This document shows positions 35,111 through 42,698 of a stretch of DNA of 64,000 nt, piece after piece (the stretch's first letter is position 1; the number at the start of each line of letters is the position of its first letter). Source of the stretch: DASXZH01 sp036502005 (GTDB lineage: Bacteria > Armatimonadota > Fimbriimonadia > Fimbriimonadales > Fimbriimonadaceae); the NCBI GenBank assembly GCA_036502005.1, contig DASXZH010000098.1, positions 62,001 through 126,000 on the forward strand. Reading direction: 5' to 3'. The translations under genes and the position numbers were made by a program. Below the pieces are notes generated by a model. That model saw only the letters and a program-made list of their open reading frames with translations, did no database searches and was not told the origin of the DNA.

Positions 35111-35692
35111 ATGAGCGTCCAAAAAGAAGTGGTTCCAACTCTGGTGCAGAAATCTCAAAATATGGCCTACGACGAAGACGCAATTTTCGTCGAGAGGATA
35201 TGTTCAGGAGACCGGCTCGCGTTTGAACACATTTATGGCAAATATTACGAAAAGGTCTTTGCAATCGCCAAGGGAGTCTTGCTCAATACCGAGGAAGCAG
35301 CAGACGCGGTTCAAGAGATTTTCACGCTCGTGTACAAGAACATTTCCCGATTTGATCGCCGCGCACGTTTTAGCACTTGGCTGTTTCGCATCTCTGTAAA
35401 CCGCAGTATTCAAGAGGCCCGCAAGAATCGGAACAAATATCGTCTTGTGGAGCTTAATGAGGCCCTTGCGAAGGCCGTGCAAGAGGGGGACGACAGCGTC
35501 GATCCCAAAATCCATCGGTCTATGGCTCGTCTGCAACCTGCCGATAGAGCGGCCTTGGTTCTGTACTACTGGGAAGAGCTTTCGCTCGAAGAGCTAGCTC
35601 AGAGCCTGGGTTGTACTCCAAATGCCGCTAAAACCCGGCTGTATAGGGCTAGAGAGAGATTTCGATCCCTGTACGAGGAGGTGAGCAAGTGA
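35111..35692 (+). CDS. ECF-family RNA polymerase sigma factor
   Basis: A 193-residue sigma factor. Region 2 (about residues 30-95) has the usual core, DAVQEIFTLVYKNISRFD followed by FSTWLFRISVNRSIQEARK. Region 4 (about 130-188) reads LQPADRAALVLYYWEELSLE and CTPNAAKTRLYRARERF, a normal helix-turn-helix. Regions 1 and 3 are absent, as expected for ECF factors. The stop overlaps the next gene (GTGA), so it is co-translated with its likely anti-sigma partner. The regulon cannot be read from this window. Confidence 0.9.
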   Translation: MSVQKEVVPTLVQKSQNMAYDEDAIFVERICSGDRLAFEHIYGKYYEKVFAIAKGVLLNTEEAADAVQEIFTLVYKNISRFDRRARFSTWLFRISVNRSIQEARKNRNKYRLVELNEALAKAVQEGDDSVDPKIHRSMARLQPADRAALVLYYWEELSLEELAQSLGCTPNAAKTRLYRARERFRSLYEEVSK

Positions 35693-36483
35693 GTATCGCT
35701 CCCGACCTCGATAAATTGATGTGGAACATTGCCGATTCAGGAGAAATCGCGGCTGCTGAAAGCTTCCAAAAGCGGTTTCCCGAACTCAAGCATGAGTTGG
35801 CCAAACGCATGAACCTTGTTGCCGACATTAAGAAGGCGAAGGCGCTTCATATGGCTGTACCGGTGCGGCCTGAATTTCGGCTAAAGCAACGTGCTCAGAG
35901 CAATGGCTTTAAGCCTAGCGGGCGGCTTGTTGCGAGTACGGCCTTTGTCCTTGGTGCAGCATTGGTTTTCGCCGTGTCTTACACGATCATGAAGGTCCGG
36001 AACGCGCCTGCACCTCAACAGACAAGCCCCGGTTTACCAAGCTGTCTTACCCCGAAGGCCCCCGCGCATCCACCCACTTACAACAGCCAAATCAACAGTA
36101 AAGAAAGGCTAGTTCCCTATTCTACAGACACGCAGATGACTAAGCCACTTCCGCCAAGTATCAAGGATCACGCATCAGAGCAACTGGATGAAAATGGTAA
36201 CGGGCCGGTTCCAGTCGAATCTACGCCGGAAGAGATAGGACCGAAGCCTCAGCGGATGATTATGAAGCAAGTTCATTTGAGCGATGCGCTTCATGCCATT
36301 TCTTCCCAATATGGGTTGAAAATACAAACCGCTCCCGGATTCCCAGACCCTACCATTGATTTGGATACTCAGGAGAAAGACGCACTTGGCATTCTGCGCG
36401 ACATCGGCACAAAGTATGGCTTTGGTGTTGTGGAAGAAGGTGATAAGTCGGTGCTTCTCGTCCAGCAAACGAAAACACAGTAA
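35689..36483 (+). CDS. Membrane-anchored putative anti-sigma protein with secretin/STN-like domain
   Basis: A 264-residue protein that starts at GTG 35689, overlapping the sigma gene as GTGA. The cytosolic N-terminus (about 1-75) is helical and could bind the sigma factor, but lacks the HxxxCxxC zinc motif of ZAS anti-sigma factors. One membrane helix follows (about 78-97). A Pro-rich periplasmic linker leads to a C-terminal domain (about 185-262): IMKQVHLSDALHAISSQYGL, then DLDTQEKDALGILRDIG and VLLVQQ. This matches the STN/secretin short domain found in TonB-receptor and secretin N-termini. Signal sensing by an STN domain on an anti-sigma protein would be unusual. Confidence 0.65.
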   Translation: MSIAPDLDKLMWNIADSGEIAAAESFQKRFPELKHELAKRMNLVADIKKAKALHMAVPVRPEFRLKQRAQSNGFKPSGRLVASTAFVLGAALVFAVSYTIMKVRNAPAPQQTSPGLPSCLTPKAPAHPPTYNSQINSKERLVPYSTDTQMTKPLPPSIKDHASEQLDENGNGPVPVESTPEEIGPKPQRMIMKQVHLSDALHAISSQYGLKIQTAPGFPDPTIDLDTQEKDALGILRDIGTKYGFGVVEEGDKSVLLVQQTKTQ

Positions 36484-36606
36484 GGCGTTCGGTATTCGGC
36501 CTTGGGCATTCGGCTTTAGGTGAGTTGGAATTGCTGCAACGGACTTTGGCTCGCAATTCGACTTCTCGTCTCGATACCCAAGGCCGTGGGCCGAATGCCG
36601 AGGGCT
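36484..36606. repeat. Degenerate heptanucleotide array, locus H3, opposed arms
   Basis: The left arm (36484-36518) has five 7-nt units of the GGCATTC/GGCCTTG type. The right arm (36573-36606) has the same units on the other strand (GAATGCC, CAAGGCC, GTGGGCC). An unrelated 54-nt spacer lies between. The two arms could fold into a long imperfect stem. The same architecture occurs at 40246-40391 with a different unit. Confidence 0.7.
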
Positions 36607-36628
36607 CTCTTTCCACAATTGCCCGAAC

Positions 36629-36659
36629 TTGCTATACCTACGCGGTGCTTTGTTATACT
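36629..36659 (+). promoter_or_regulatory. Possible promoter of the zinc-ribbon membrane protein
   Basis: TTGCTA (36629-36634) and TATACT (36654-36659) with an extended TGT before it, spaced 19 bp. The start codon is at 36717. Confidence 0.4.
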
Positions 36660-36716
36660 TAAAATGCGTCTCCACTTAAGAATTGCATTAAGCACATTCT
36701 TTTCATTACGCACAAC

Positions 36717-37451
36717 ATGCCGCAAAGAAGATCCGACGTTCTTGAGATAATCGCTGAAAAGGCGCTTGTATTTGGCTTGGGAGGGCTAATTTCCATGGCC
36801 CTAGCCGGCTTGCTCTATGCCTTTAAGGGGGATGGGTACACGATGGGCCTCATTGTTATCCTCGGGGTAGCTGGGCTTGTGTCGTTCCTTCTGGCGATCG
36901 TATCAGGATTCGGTGTGCGCAAAGTCAAAAGTTATAACGTTGCCTGCCCGTACTGTGAACAAATCAATGTCCTCACCGAGAAGCCCAATGCCGCCTTTGC
37001 TTGTATTCATTGTGCCAGGGTGATTCCGGTTGATGAAAACGGGACGGTCATGCCCGTCTTTCAAGTTCGCTGCGGCTATTGCAACTCGCTGAATTATTAC
37101 AATGAGAAGAGCGAGGCTCTAATCTGCGAAGTTTGCGACCGTGAAATACCGATCTCTACCAACGCCGAGACCACCCGCAACCTGCCCAGAAGTTTTACAA
37201 TCCACGACGACGAGAATCTTTATGAGCTCGTCCTGGTTGAACCGGGCAACAAGACTGAAGAAGTCATCAAAGTGCTTCAGCAAATGCTGGCCCTGAACCG
37301 CTCACAGGTGAAGCTGGTCATTGCGGATGCACCGGTTACCCTGCTCACTGGCATAACGCGGAAGAAGGCAGAAATGCTTCAGATCCAGCTTGGTGTACAC
37401 GATGCATTGGCCGAGTTTAAGCCGATCGAGACCACCCAGCCGAAAGCCTAG
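36717..37451 (+). CDS. Membrane protein with four CxxC pairs and an L7/L12-like C-terminal domain
   Basis: A 244-residue protein. Two membrane helices (about 17-36 and 42-65) come first. Then four CxxC pairs at 77-80, 96-99, 119-122 and 137-140 (CPYC, CIHC, CGYC, CEVC) form two zinc ribbons. Residues about 168-237 (LVLVEPGNKTEEVIKVLQQM, then VKLVIADAPVTLLTGITRKK, ending LAEFKPIE) follow the pattern of the ribosomal L7/L12 C-terminal domain, including the VIKxV...LxxAKxLVxxxP...AExxxxxLxxxGAxxE layout. L7/L12-like domains outside the ribosome occur in some small uncharacterised proteins. Role unknown; the ribbons may bind nucleic acid or protein near the membrane. ATG start. Confidence 0.7.
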   Translation: MPQRRSDVLEIIAEKALVFGLGGLISMALAGLLYAFKGDGYTMGLIVILGVAGLVSFLLAIVSGFGVRKVKSYNVACPYCEQINVLTEKPNAAFACIHCARVIPVDENGTVMPVFQVRCGYCNSLNYYNEKSEALICEVCDREIPISTNAETTRNLPRSFTIHDDENLYELVLVEPGNKTEEVIKVLQQMLALNRSQVKLVIADAPVTLLTGITRKKAEMLQIQLGVHDALAEFKPIETTQPKA

Positions 37452-37792
37452 CCCGTAAAGGGGGCTTGATCCAACGTTGCGCCACACCAGAGGCATTTGT
37501 TATGGTTATGAGTCAGCATTTTATGGCCACATTTTGGGCATACTGCAACCTTGTCGGCGGCGGGCGTTAAAGTTGGCTGGGAAGGCTGTGGATTCTGGCC
37601 GCTGATATGGGCCATCAGTTCTTGGTCTGTGTATCCGTTCTTCTCCTTTAGCAGTTGCCACAGGCCGGCGCAGGCGGTTTCCAGGGCATGAAGGCGGGAC
37701 TCGATCATAGGATCTCGTTCCGATGGTTCTCGAATCACAGGCGGTGAGTATCCGCCGCCATAGCCGGGTGTCATAAAGAGCCAATTAAGCAT
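37448..37792 (-). CDS. Small zinc-ribbon protein
   Basis: A 114-residue soluble protein. The N-terminus is Gly/Tyr-rich (MTPGYGGGYSPP), then a helix (ESRLHALETACAGLWQLLKE) and a C-terminal ribbon CPKCGHKMLTHNHNKCLWCG with two CxxC pairs. It is convergent with, and overlaps by 4 bp, another zinc-ribbon gene. Function unknown; ATG start. Confidence 0.65.
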   Translation of the reverse strand: MLNWLFMTPGYGGGYSPPVIREPSERDPMIESRLHALETACAGLWQLLKEKNGYTDQELMAHISGQNPQPSQPTLTPAADKVAVCPKCGHKMLTHNHNKCLWCGATLDQAPFTG

Positions 37793-37910
37793 CGATCAAG
37801 TTTACGTGTTCAACATAGTCGCGGGTTGCGATCAGAGAGACAACCAAATCGAAGTTTCTTTACGGTCTCGTCCGTCTTACTAAGGAAAACGTGGTAGACA
37901 GATAACGCCG

Positions 37911-38687
37911 ATGAGAATTCTGATAACAAACGACGATGGCATCCGGGCTACCGGCATCCACGCCCTGGTTAACGTCGCTCGAGATTTCGGCGAAGTGAAA
38001 GTGATCGCTCCCGATAAAGAGCGAAGCGCGTGCGGCCATTCCATGACCATGCATGATCCACTCCGTATAAAGCCGGTGCCGATGGAGGGAGTGGAAGCCT
38101 ACGAAGTCAATGGCACGCCGGTGGACTGCGTAAATGTTGGACTCACTCTCGCTTGGCCCGACGGCTGCGACCTCGTTCTCAGCGGATTCAACAGTGGTCC
38201 CAATCTTGGATTCGACGTCACTTATTCGGGTACGGTTGGCGGAGCGATGGAAGGCTCAATCAATGGTATTCGCTCGGTCGCCTTATCCATGGCCTGCTTC
38301 GTTTCAGGCGCACCCTCTCACTTTAAAACGGGAGAACGTTGGCTTACCGAAAACTGGGCGATGCTTACGCAGGCTCCCAGCAAGCCGCTCACCTTCTTAA
38401 ATGTGAACATCCCTGCCTTGGCCTATCCAGAAATTCAGGGCCACAAGGTAGTCGCAATGGGAAAACGTGTTTATGAAGATAGAGTTGAGTTGCGACATGA
38501 TCCCTGGAATCGTCCGTATTATTGGCAAGGAGGAGTGGTGGTAATGGATCCGGATCAACCAGGAACGGACGTCGCCGCAGTTAACATGGGTTATGTGGCA
38601 ATCACGCCGGTTACGATCGACTGGACAGATTACGCTCAAGCGGAGGAGCTTCGCGAGTTTATGCATCGCTCACACCAGAACACGTGA
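37911..38687 (+). CDS. surE: 5'/3'-nucleotidase SurE
   Basis: A 258-residue survival protein that removes phosphate from nucleoside monophosphates. The N-terminal metal motif ILITNDDGIRATGI, the APDKERSACGHSMT loop and the SGFNSGPNLGFDVTYSGTVG block, with the serine/asparagine ligands, are all intact. Length is normal. ATG start. It is coupled to the next gene by a GTGA overlap. Confidence 0.95.
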   Translation: MRILITNDDGIRATGIHALVNVARDFGEVKVIAPDKERSACGHSMTMHDPLRIKPVPMEGVEAYEVNGTPVDCVNVGLTLAWPDGCDLVLSGFNSGPNLGFDVTYSGTVGGAMEGSINGIRSVALSMACFVSGAPSHFKTGERWLTENWAMLTQAPSKPLTFLNVNIPALAYPEIQGHKVVAMGKRVYEDRVELRHDPWNRPYYWQGGVVVMDPDQPGTDVAAVNMGYVAITPVTIDWTDYAQAEELREFMHRSHQNT

Positions 38688-39469
38688 GTCGCTGGGCAAC
38701 CATTCTGACTTTTGGAGTCGGGTTTATCTTTGCCTTTGGGGGCACGGCCGTGTTCTCCTATTTGGGCCAAAACCCAGCCTGGATGTGGGGGCTGTTTGTT
38801 TTGGTCGGCCTCTGGTTTTGGCAGTTGCCGAACCTGAGCAACCTAGATGTTAAGATAACCCTTCTCTGCTTTTACGCCTTCCCATTCTTAACCCTTTGGC
38901 TCGCTTCCGATGTGGTTCCACCGGGCGACATCAAGACGTTTGTGTTTCAAATGCTGATGGGCGCTCTGCTTATCGCAAGTGCCGTCTCCGTCGGCTTTGT
39001 TATCTCTTTTTACAGCAAGAAAGGCAATATGCGGCCGATTATTGGGGGGCTTTCCGCATTGTTTGTCTGCGCCTGGCTGGTCGCCTATTTCAGCAGCTCA
39101 ACGGGAGCCAGCAGCCGGATGCTCGATTTTGCCATGCATAGGCTGCATATGAGCCGTGACCTGGCCTGGGCGCTGATTGGGATACTGCGGAAGAGTTTGC
39201 ACTTCATTTTCTACGGCACCATTGGAGCCCTTGCATTGCGCGCTGTTCGCCGTGGAGGGGTGTCTTCAAAGGCTGTGATTCTGGCGCTAGCCTTTGTATT
39301 GATGCATGCCTCGTTTGACGAAATTAGGCAGTCGTCCTATTCCAGCCGAAGCGGCTCTTTTTGGGATGTGTGCCTGGATATGGCAGGCGCGTGCTGCTTT
39401 GTACTCGGCGCAAACGCGATCAAGCGAAAACCTGTTACCCGCAAGGCCGAAACTCAGCCCTTGGCTTGA
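38684..39469 (+). CDS. VanZ-like membrane protein
   Basis: A 261-residue protein with about six or seven hydrophobic segments, starting at GTG 38684 that overlaps the surE stop. The C-terminal half has the VanZ signature: KSLHFIFYGTIGALALRAV, then MHASFDEIRQSSYSSRSGSF and DVCLDMAGACCFVLG. VanZ-like proteins affect teicoplanin resistance in enterococci, but most relatives have no known role. It is convergent with an L,D-transpeptidase gene and overlaps it by 16 bp; both touch the cell wall, so the neighbour may be relevant. Confidence 0.75.
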   Translation: MSRWATILTFGVGFIFAFGGTAVFSYLGQNPAWMWGLFVLVGLWFWQLPNLSNLDVKITLLCFYAFPFLTLWLASDVVPPGDIKTFVFQMLMGALLIASAVSVGFVISFYSKKGNMRPIIGGLSALFVCAWLVAYFSSSTGASSRMLDFAMHRLHMSRDLAWALIGILRKSLHFIFYGTIGALALRAVRRGGVSSKAVILALAFVLMHASFDEIRQSSYSSRSGSFWDVCLDMAGACCFVLGANAIKRKPVTRKAETQPLA

Positions 39470-40170
39470 TCTTCCGGCCAGTTATAAGAAATCGTAACCG
39501 GGGTTCCGATCTCGACCCAGCTATAGAAATAGCGCGCAGGGTTCTTACCCGTCAAAGGTACACGTACACACCCGTGCGAGGCCGGCCTTCTGGGAACGCT
39601 TGTAAATCCGTGGATAAAAATATTTCCGTGCACCTGCACCGCATAGGGCATCGGTGAATCATCGTAGATGCTGGAGTAGTGGATGCGCTCTTTGCGGGCG
39701 GCCGCGAAATCACCGGAAGGCGTTCCATGCCCCCTCCTGCCCGTGCTTACGTGCGTTTGCAGAACAAGCAGGCCCCCTTGATACGCCCGCAAAGTTTGCG
39801 ACCTGATGCTCACTTCGGCCTTTTTGTCGCCTCGGTGAACTTGATACGTATTGCCCTTATACTGGATGCCCGCCGTCAAAGTGGCTTGGTCCCACGTCGA
39901 CTTAGCCCCAAATTGATCCAAGTCGTGAATAGGTATCAGTTTCGTACCGTCAAAAAGCGTTCTTACGTGAGCAACTGGAACGTAATTGATCTTCACGTTC
40001 CGTTTGGTTTCCAAGTAATCGAAACCAATTTCTTGCGATATTGCTTTTGCAGAGACGTAAAGGGTGCCCCGATCATCGGAAAAATCGATACCGGGCAATG
40101 GGGGCTTCAGGTCCGGATTTTGTCCGGAAATCGCGCCTAGAATAAGCGTGGAAATAGCGAATAAAGCCAT
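39454..40170 (-). CDS. L,D-transpeptidase (YkuD family), exported
   Basis: A 238-residue protein with a signal sequence (MALFAISTLILGAISGQ). Residues about 25-105 are a small N-terminal domain of the copper-amine-oxidase-N/stalk type (GTLYVSAKAISQEIGFDYLE). The catalytic domain (about 115-235) has HVSTGRRGHGTPSGDFAAA, then FIHGFTSVPRRPASHGCVRV, holding the YkuD motif SHGCVR with the nucleophilic cysteine. It should make or cut 3-3 peptidoglycan cross-links. ATG start. Confidence 0.9.
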   Translation of the reverse strand: MALFAISTLILGAISGQNPDLKPPLPGIDFSDDRGTLYVSAKAISQEIGFDYLETKRNVKINYVPVAHVRTLFDGTKLIPIHDLDQFGAKSTWDQATLTAGIQYKGNTYQVHRGDKKAEVSIRSQTLRAYQGGLLVLQTHVSTGRRGHGTPSGDFAAARKERIHYSSIYDDSPMPYAVQVHGNIFIHGFTSVPRRPASHGCVRVPLTGKNPARYFYSWVEIGTPVTISYNWPEDQAKG

Positions 40171-40245
40171 AGGTTTGAAATGAACGCGGAAAGTCTCAGA
40201 ATGAAGACGCGAAAAAAGTCCAAAGATTATCGCGTTTTGCTAGAT

Positions 40246-40391
40246 GGTAAGCAGTAAGCGGTAAACACTGATCAGTAAACAGACGAAATGTGGATCGAGG
40301 TCCTGGCTTTCCAGCGCCGAAGGAAGCCTCCTTCCGTTTACCGTTTACCGTTTACCATTTACCGTTCACCGTTTACCGTTTATGGCTTACC
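40246..40391. repeat. Degenerate heptanucleotide array, locus H4, opposed arms
   Basis: The left arm (40246-40280) has five units of the GGTAAAC/AGTAAGC type. The right arm (40336-40391) has eight units of the reverse complement, GTTTACC, four of them exact. A 55-nt unrelated spacer separates them. The right arm ends 3 bp from the stop of the next minus-strand gene. This array fills the gene-free stretch 40171-40394. Confidence 0.78.
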
Positions 40392-40394
40392 GAC

Positions 40395-40640
40395 CTACAG
40401 CCTTGTCTCCTTGATGTTTTCAGCACTCTTAGAGCCGGGCTTAAGATCATGGGCAAGATCACGGGCCGCTTTAGCAGTTTTTGCCTCCATAAACACGCCG
40501 CCCACGATGAGGAGGACGCCGATGCCCATAGCCCAAGGCAAGAACCATCCAACATGGGTAGTCAGCCACTGCGCTCCAAGCAACAACGCGGTGGCTGCGA
40601 CGATCAGAATCCCTATATAGATCAGGCGATTTTTAGGCAT
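40395..40640 (-). CDS. Small two-helix membrane protein
   Basis: An 81-residue protein. Two hydrophobic helices (about 7-28 and 33-53) are followed by a charged tail (AKTAKAARDLAHDLKPGSKSAEN). ATG 40640 start. No family recognised. It is the last gene before the opposed heptamer array. Confidence 0.55.
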   Translation of the reverse strand: MPKNRLIYIGILIVAATALLLGAQWLTTHVGWFLPWAMGIGVLLIVGGVFMEAKTAKAARDLAHDLKPGSKSAENIKETRL

Positions 40641-40689
40641 ACATTCACTCCGCTATGAGGATAGACGAATCTGACGGTTTCGTTAAGCC

Positions 40690-41406
40690 CTATGACTGGC
40701 GATCCACGTCAACGCTCAAGTCAGTCGTTCCCAACGGTCCCAAGTCTGCGTTTTTAAGCTTGGCACTCATTTTAACCATGCTTCCGGAATCTGCCGCGAC
40801 CCATACCGTGCCAGAACCAGAAATCGGTGCAGTGGTGTTTAGTTCTTTGAAGCTAACAGTGATTTTATAGGCGTCCACGCCATCGGCCGTTTCCTTCCCC
40901 TGGTATGTGTAATCGATCTGATAATCATTCGTGCCGGCAGCTTTATCCGCGGCACCCTTGAACGTCCATGTGTCGCCCACATTCACCGCGTGGTCCGGGT
41001 AAATGAACTGGCTGATCGCGTTGATTCGAGGGCTATCGCCCTGTTGCTGATCAGAAACACGCTTTAGGACGTGCCCGTTCGGAGCTTCCGTAATCGTCTC
41101 CGTCACTTCCTGGGGAATCTGTGGGTTATTTGAAAGGTCGTTCCCCCCTAACACTAAAGAGAGATGGGTCTGCTTGTCCTCAACAACAACGCTGCCATCG
41201 GCATTGATTGCTTTAACGGTCTCCGTCATATCGGATCCGAGTTTCATATCTGAACCCTGGACGTTATCCGCAACGGACTTCCACTTATACGTATGTGCGT
41301 CTCCTACCTTGGGTTTCCATGAGATCTTAACCGGATCCCTTAACGAGGCGTACGAGGCAAGTGCGACGAGCACCAAACTGGATGAAAGCACAACTTTCTT
41401 GTTCAT
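40690..41406 (-). CDS. Exported protein, paralogue of the next gene (DUF6263-like)
   Basis: A 238-residue protein starting at ATG 41406 with AGGAGA about 10 nt upstream; signal peptide MNKKVVLSSSLVLVALASYAS. The mature part shares blocks with the upstream paralogue: VVEDKQTHLSL/NIVTQLAISG, FIYPDHAVNVGDTWTF and TYQGKETADGVDAYKITVSF. The repeated pattern 'YPDH.VNVG..W' is the best signature. It resembles DUF6263-type exported proteins of unknown function. I cannot say more about its role. Confidence 0.6.
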   Translation of the reverse strand: MNKKVVLSSSLVLVALASYASLRDPVKISWKPKVGDAHTYKWKSVADNVQGSDMKLGSDMTETVKAINADGSVVVEDKQTHLSLVLGGNDLSNNPQIPQEVTETITEAPNGHVLKRVSDQQQGDSPRINAISQFIYPDHAVNVGDTWTFKGAADKAAGTNDYQIDYTYQGKETADGVDAYKITVSFKELNTTAPISGSGTVWVAADSGSMVKMSAKLKNADLGPLGTTDLSVDVDRQS

Positions 41407-41493
41407 AAAAAACTTATATCTCCTAATCAACGAGCTTACACAAAATACGAATAGTTACGACCTGGGTTGCGCGGATTCTAGCTAGGTTTTGGT

Positions 41494-42234
41494 TTAGCCA
41501 TCATCGCCTATCCTCTCAGTCCTCAGATGCAGCTTAAAAGTTCTGGCACCATTCCCGACCGTAAGGTTCTCGCCCTGCACGTCCCTATTTACAAGCTCTC
41601 CGTCCGCGCAAGAAAGCCAAATGAACCCCTTTGCCTTTATTGCCACCAAGATGCCCTTTTCTTGATAGTTCACCGATATTTTGTAACACAAAATACCGGA
41701 AACCGTTTCCCGTCCCACGTAGGTGTAGGTGGATTGGTTGTCGTGGGTTCCCTTCGCCATGTCGGCTTGTTCGGAATAACTCCAAGAAGTGCCAACGTTG
41801 ACCGGATGATCCGGATAGATCACGCGCTCCATCGCCTCGATTCTTGGGTCAGAAACATCATTCGCGGAGTCGGATTTTTTAGACACCACAAGACCATCTT
41901 TCCGTTGAACGACAGTCTCAGTGATGCTAACTCCACTGTTCGCCGGCTTCAAAGTTTTATCGCCCATCGAAGCAGTCACTCCCGAAATCGCGAGTTGAGT
42001 TACGATGTTTCCATTCGGAGAGAGTTCTTTTATGGTGTCGGTATCGGTCTCCTCCTGCCTAATGATCGTGGCGCCAGTCGGGCCAGGATAGTCTTCGCTT
42101 GTTGCAACCCATTTAAATCGATACTCTGCGCCCCGAGCAGGCTTCCACAAGATTGATGTGGACGCTAAAGCCAATGACTGAACGATCAACGTGAAGGCCA
42201 ATGCTACCCAGAGCTTTTCTTTGCGCGTGTGCAT
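41494..42234 (-). CDS. Exported protein, paralogue of the preceding gene
   Basis: A 246-residue protein. I start it at ATG 42234 (MHTRKEKLWVALAF), which gives a normal signal peptide; a longer frame to 42360 runs into the cupin gene. It shares ILWKPARGAEYRFKW, EAMERVIYPDHPVNVGTSWS and TYVGRETVSGILCYKISVNY with the neighbour. The two form a tandem pair of diverged copies. No ribosome site is clear, so the start is uncertain (ATG 42255 is an alternative). Confidence 0.58.
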   Translation of the reverse strand: MHTRKEKLWVALAFTLIVQSLALASTSILWKPARGAEYRFKWVATSEDYPGPTGATIIRQEETDTDTIKELSPNGNIVTQLAISGVTASMGDKTLKPANSGVSITETVVQRKDGLVVSKKSDSANDVSDPRIEAMERVIYPDHPVNVGTSWSYSEQADMAKGTHDNQSTYTYVGRETVSGILCYKISVNYQEKGILVAIKAKGFIWLSCADGELVNRDVQGENLTVGNGARTFKLHLRTERIGDDG

Positions 42235-42283
42235 GTGGTGAAGAAAGAGACGCATGAATAGCCGCTGAGAAAACGAGAAAGTT

Positions 42284-42601
42284 CTAATACGCAGGCGGAC
42301 TATAGAAATTAAGTGTACGCAGAGGCACGGTTCCCTCGCACCCGATTTGGTGCTCTTCACCTGCTTCGATCAAGATTAAATCTCCTGCTCCGATTTGGGT
42401 TTTCTCGCTTTCAGTCAACGCAAATCCATTGCCGTCCATCACAAAAAGGATCTGGTCGGACTGCGGATGCTCTGTGCCATATTCTCCCGAAACTTGGCCG
42501 GGCTTCAAAATCATGGACGCGATTTGGCATTTTCCGGTCCCGCCAAGAACTCGGAAAAACTGCTTATCGGCTTGTTCCTCATCGACTCGGAAGAATTTCA
42601 C
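42284..42601 (-). CDS. Small cupin-domain protein
   Basis: A 105-residue single-domain cupin. The barrel motifs are visible: ILKPGQVSGEYGTEHPQSDQ (motif 1, with His and Glu of the metal site), LFVMDGNGFALTE and GAGDLILIEAGEEHQIG (motif 2). It probably binds a metal. Such small cupins range from isomerases to transcriptional co-regulators, so function is open. ATG start. Confidence 0.8.
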   Translation of the reverse strand: MKFFRVDEEQADKQFFRVLGGTGKCQIASMILKPGQVSGEYGTEHPQSDQILFVMDGNGFALTESEKTQIGAGDLILIEAGEEHQIGCEGTVPLRTLNFYSPPAY

Positions 42602-42698
42602 TCGCTTTCCTACTCCATAAATTCAATGACATTGCCTACCGATCAATTGAGGCGCTTTCTAAGTCATAGCGAGTAGATCCAAGAAGGAGTGCAACAAA

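Noticed and set aside
24130..40391. CRISPR arrays as an explanation for the heptamer arrays
   Set aside because: Units are 7 nt without spacers of about 30 nt, no leader and no cas genes in the window.
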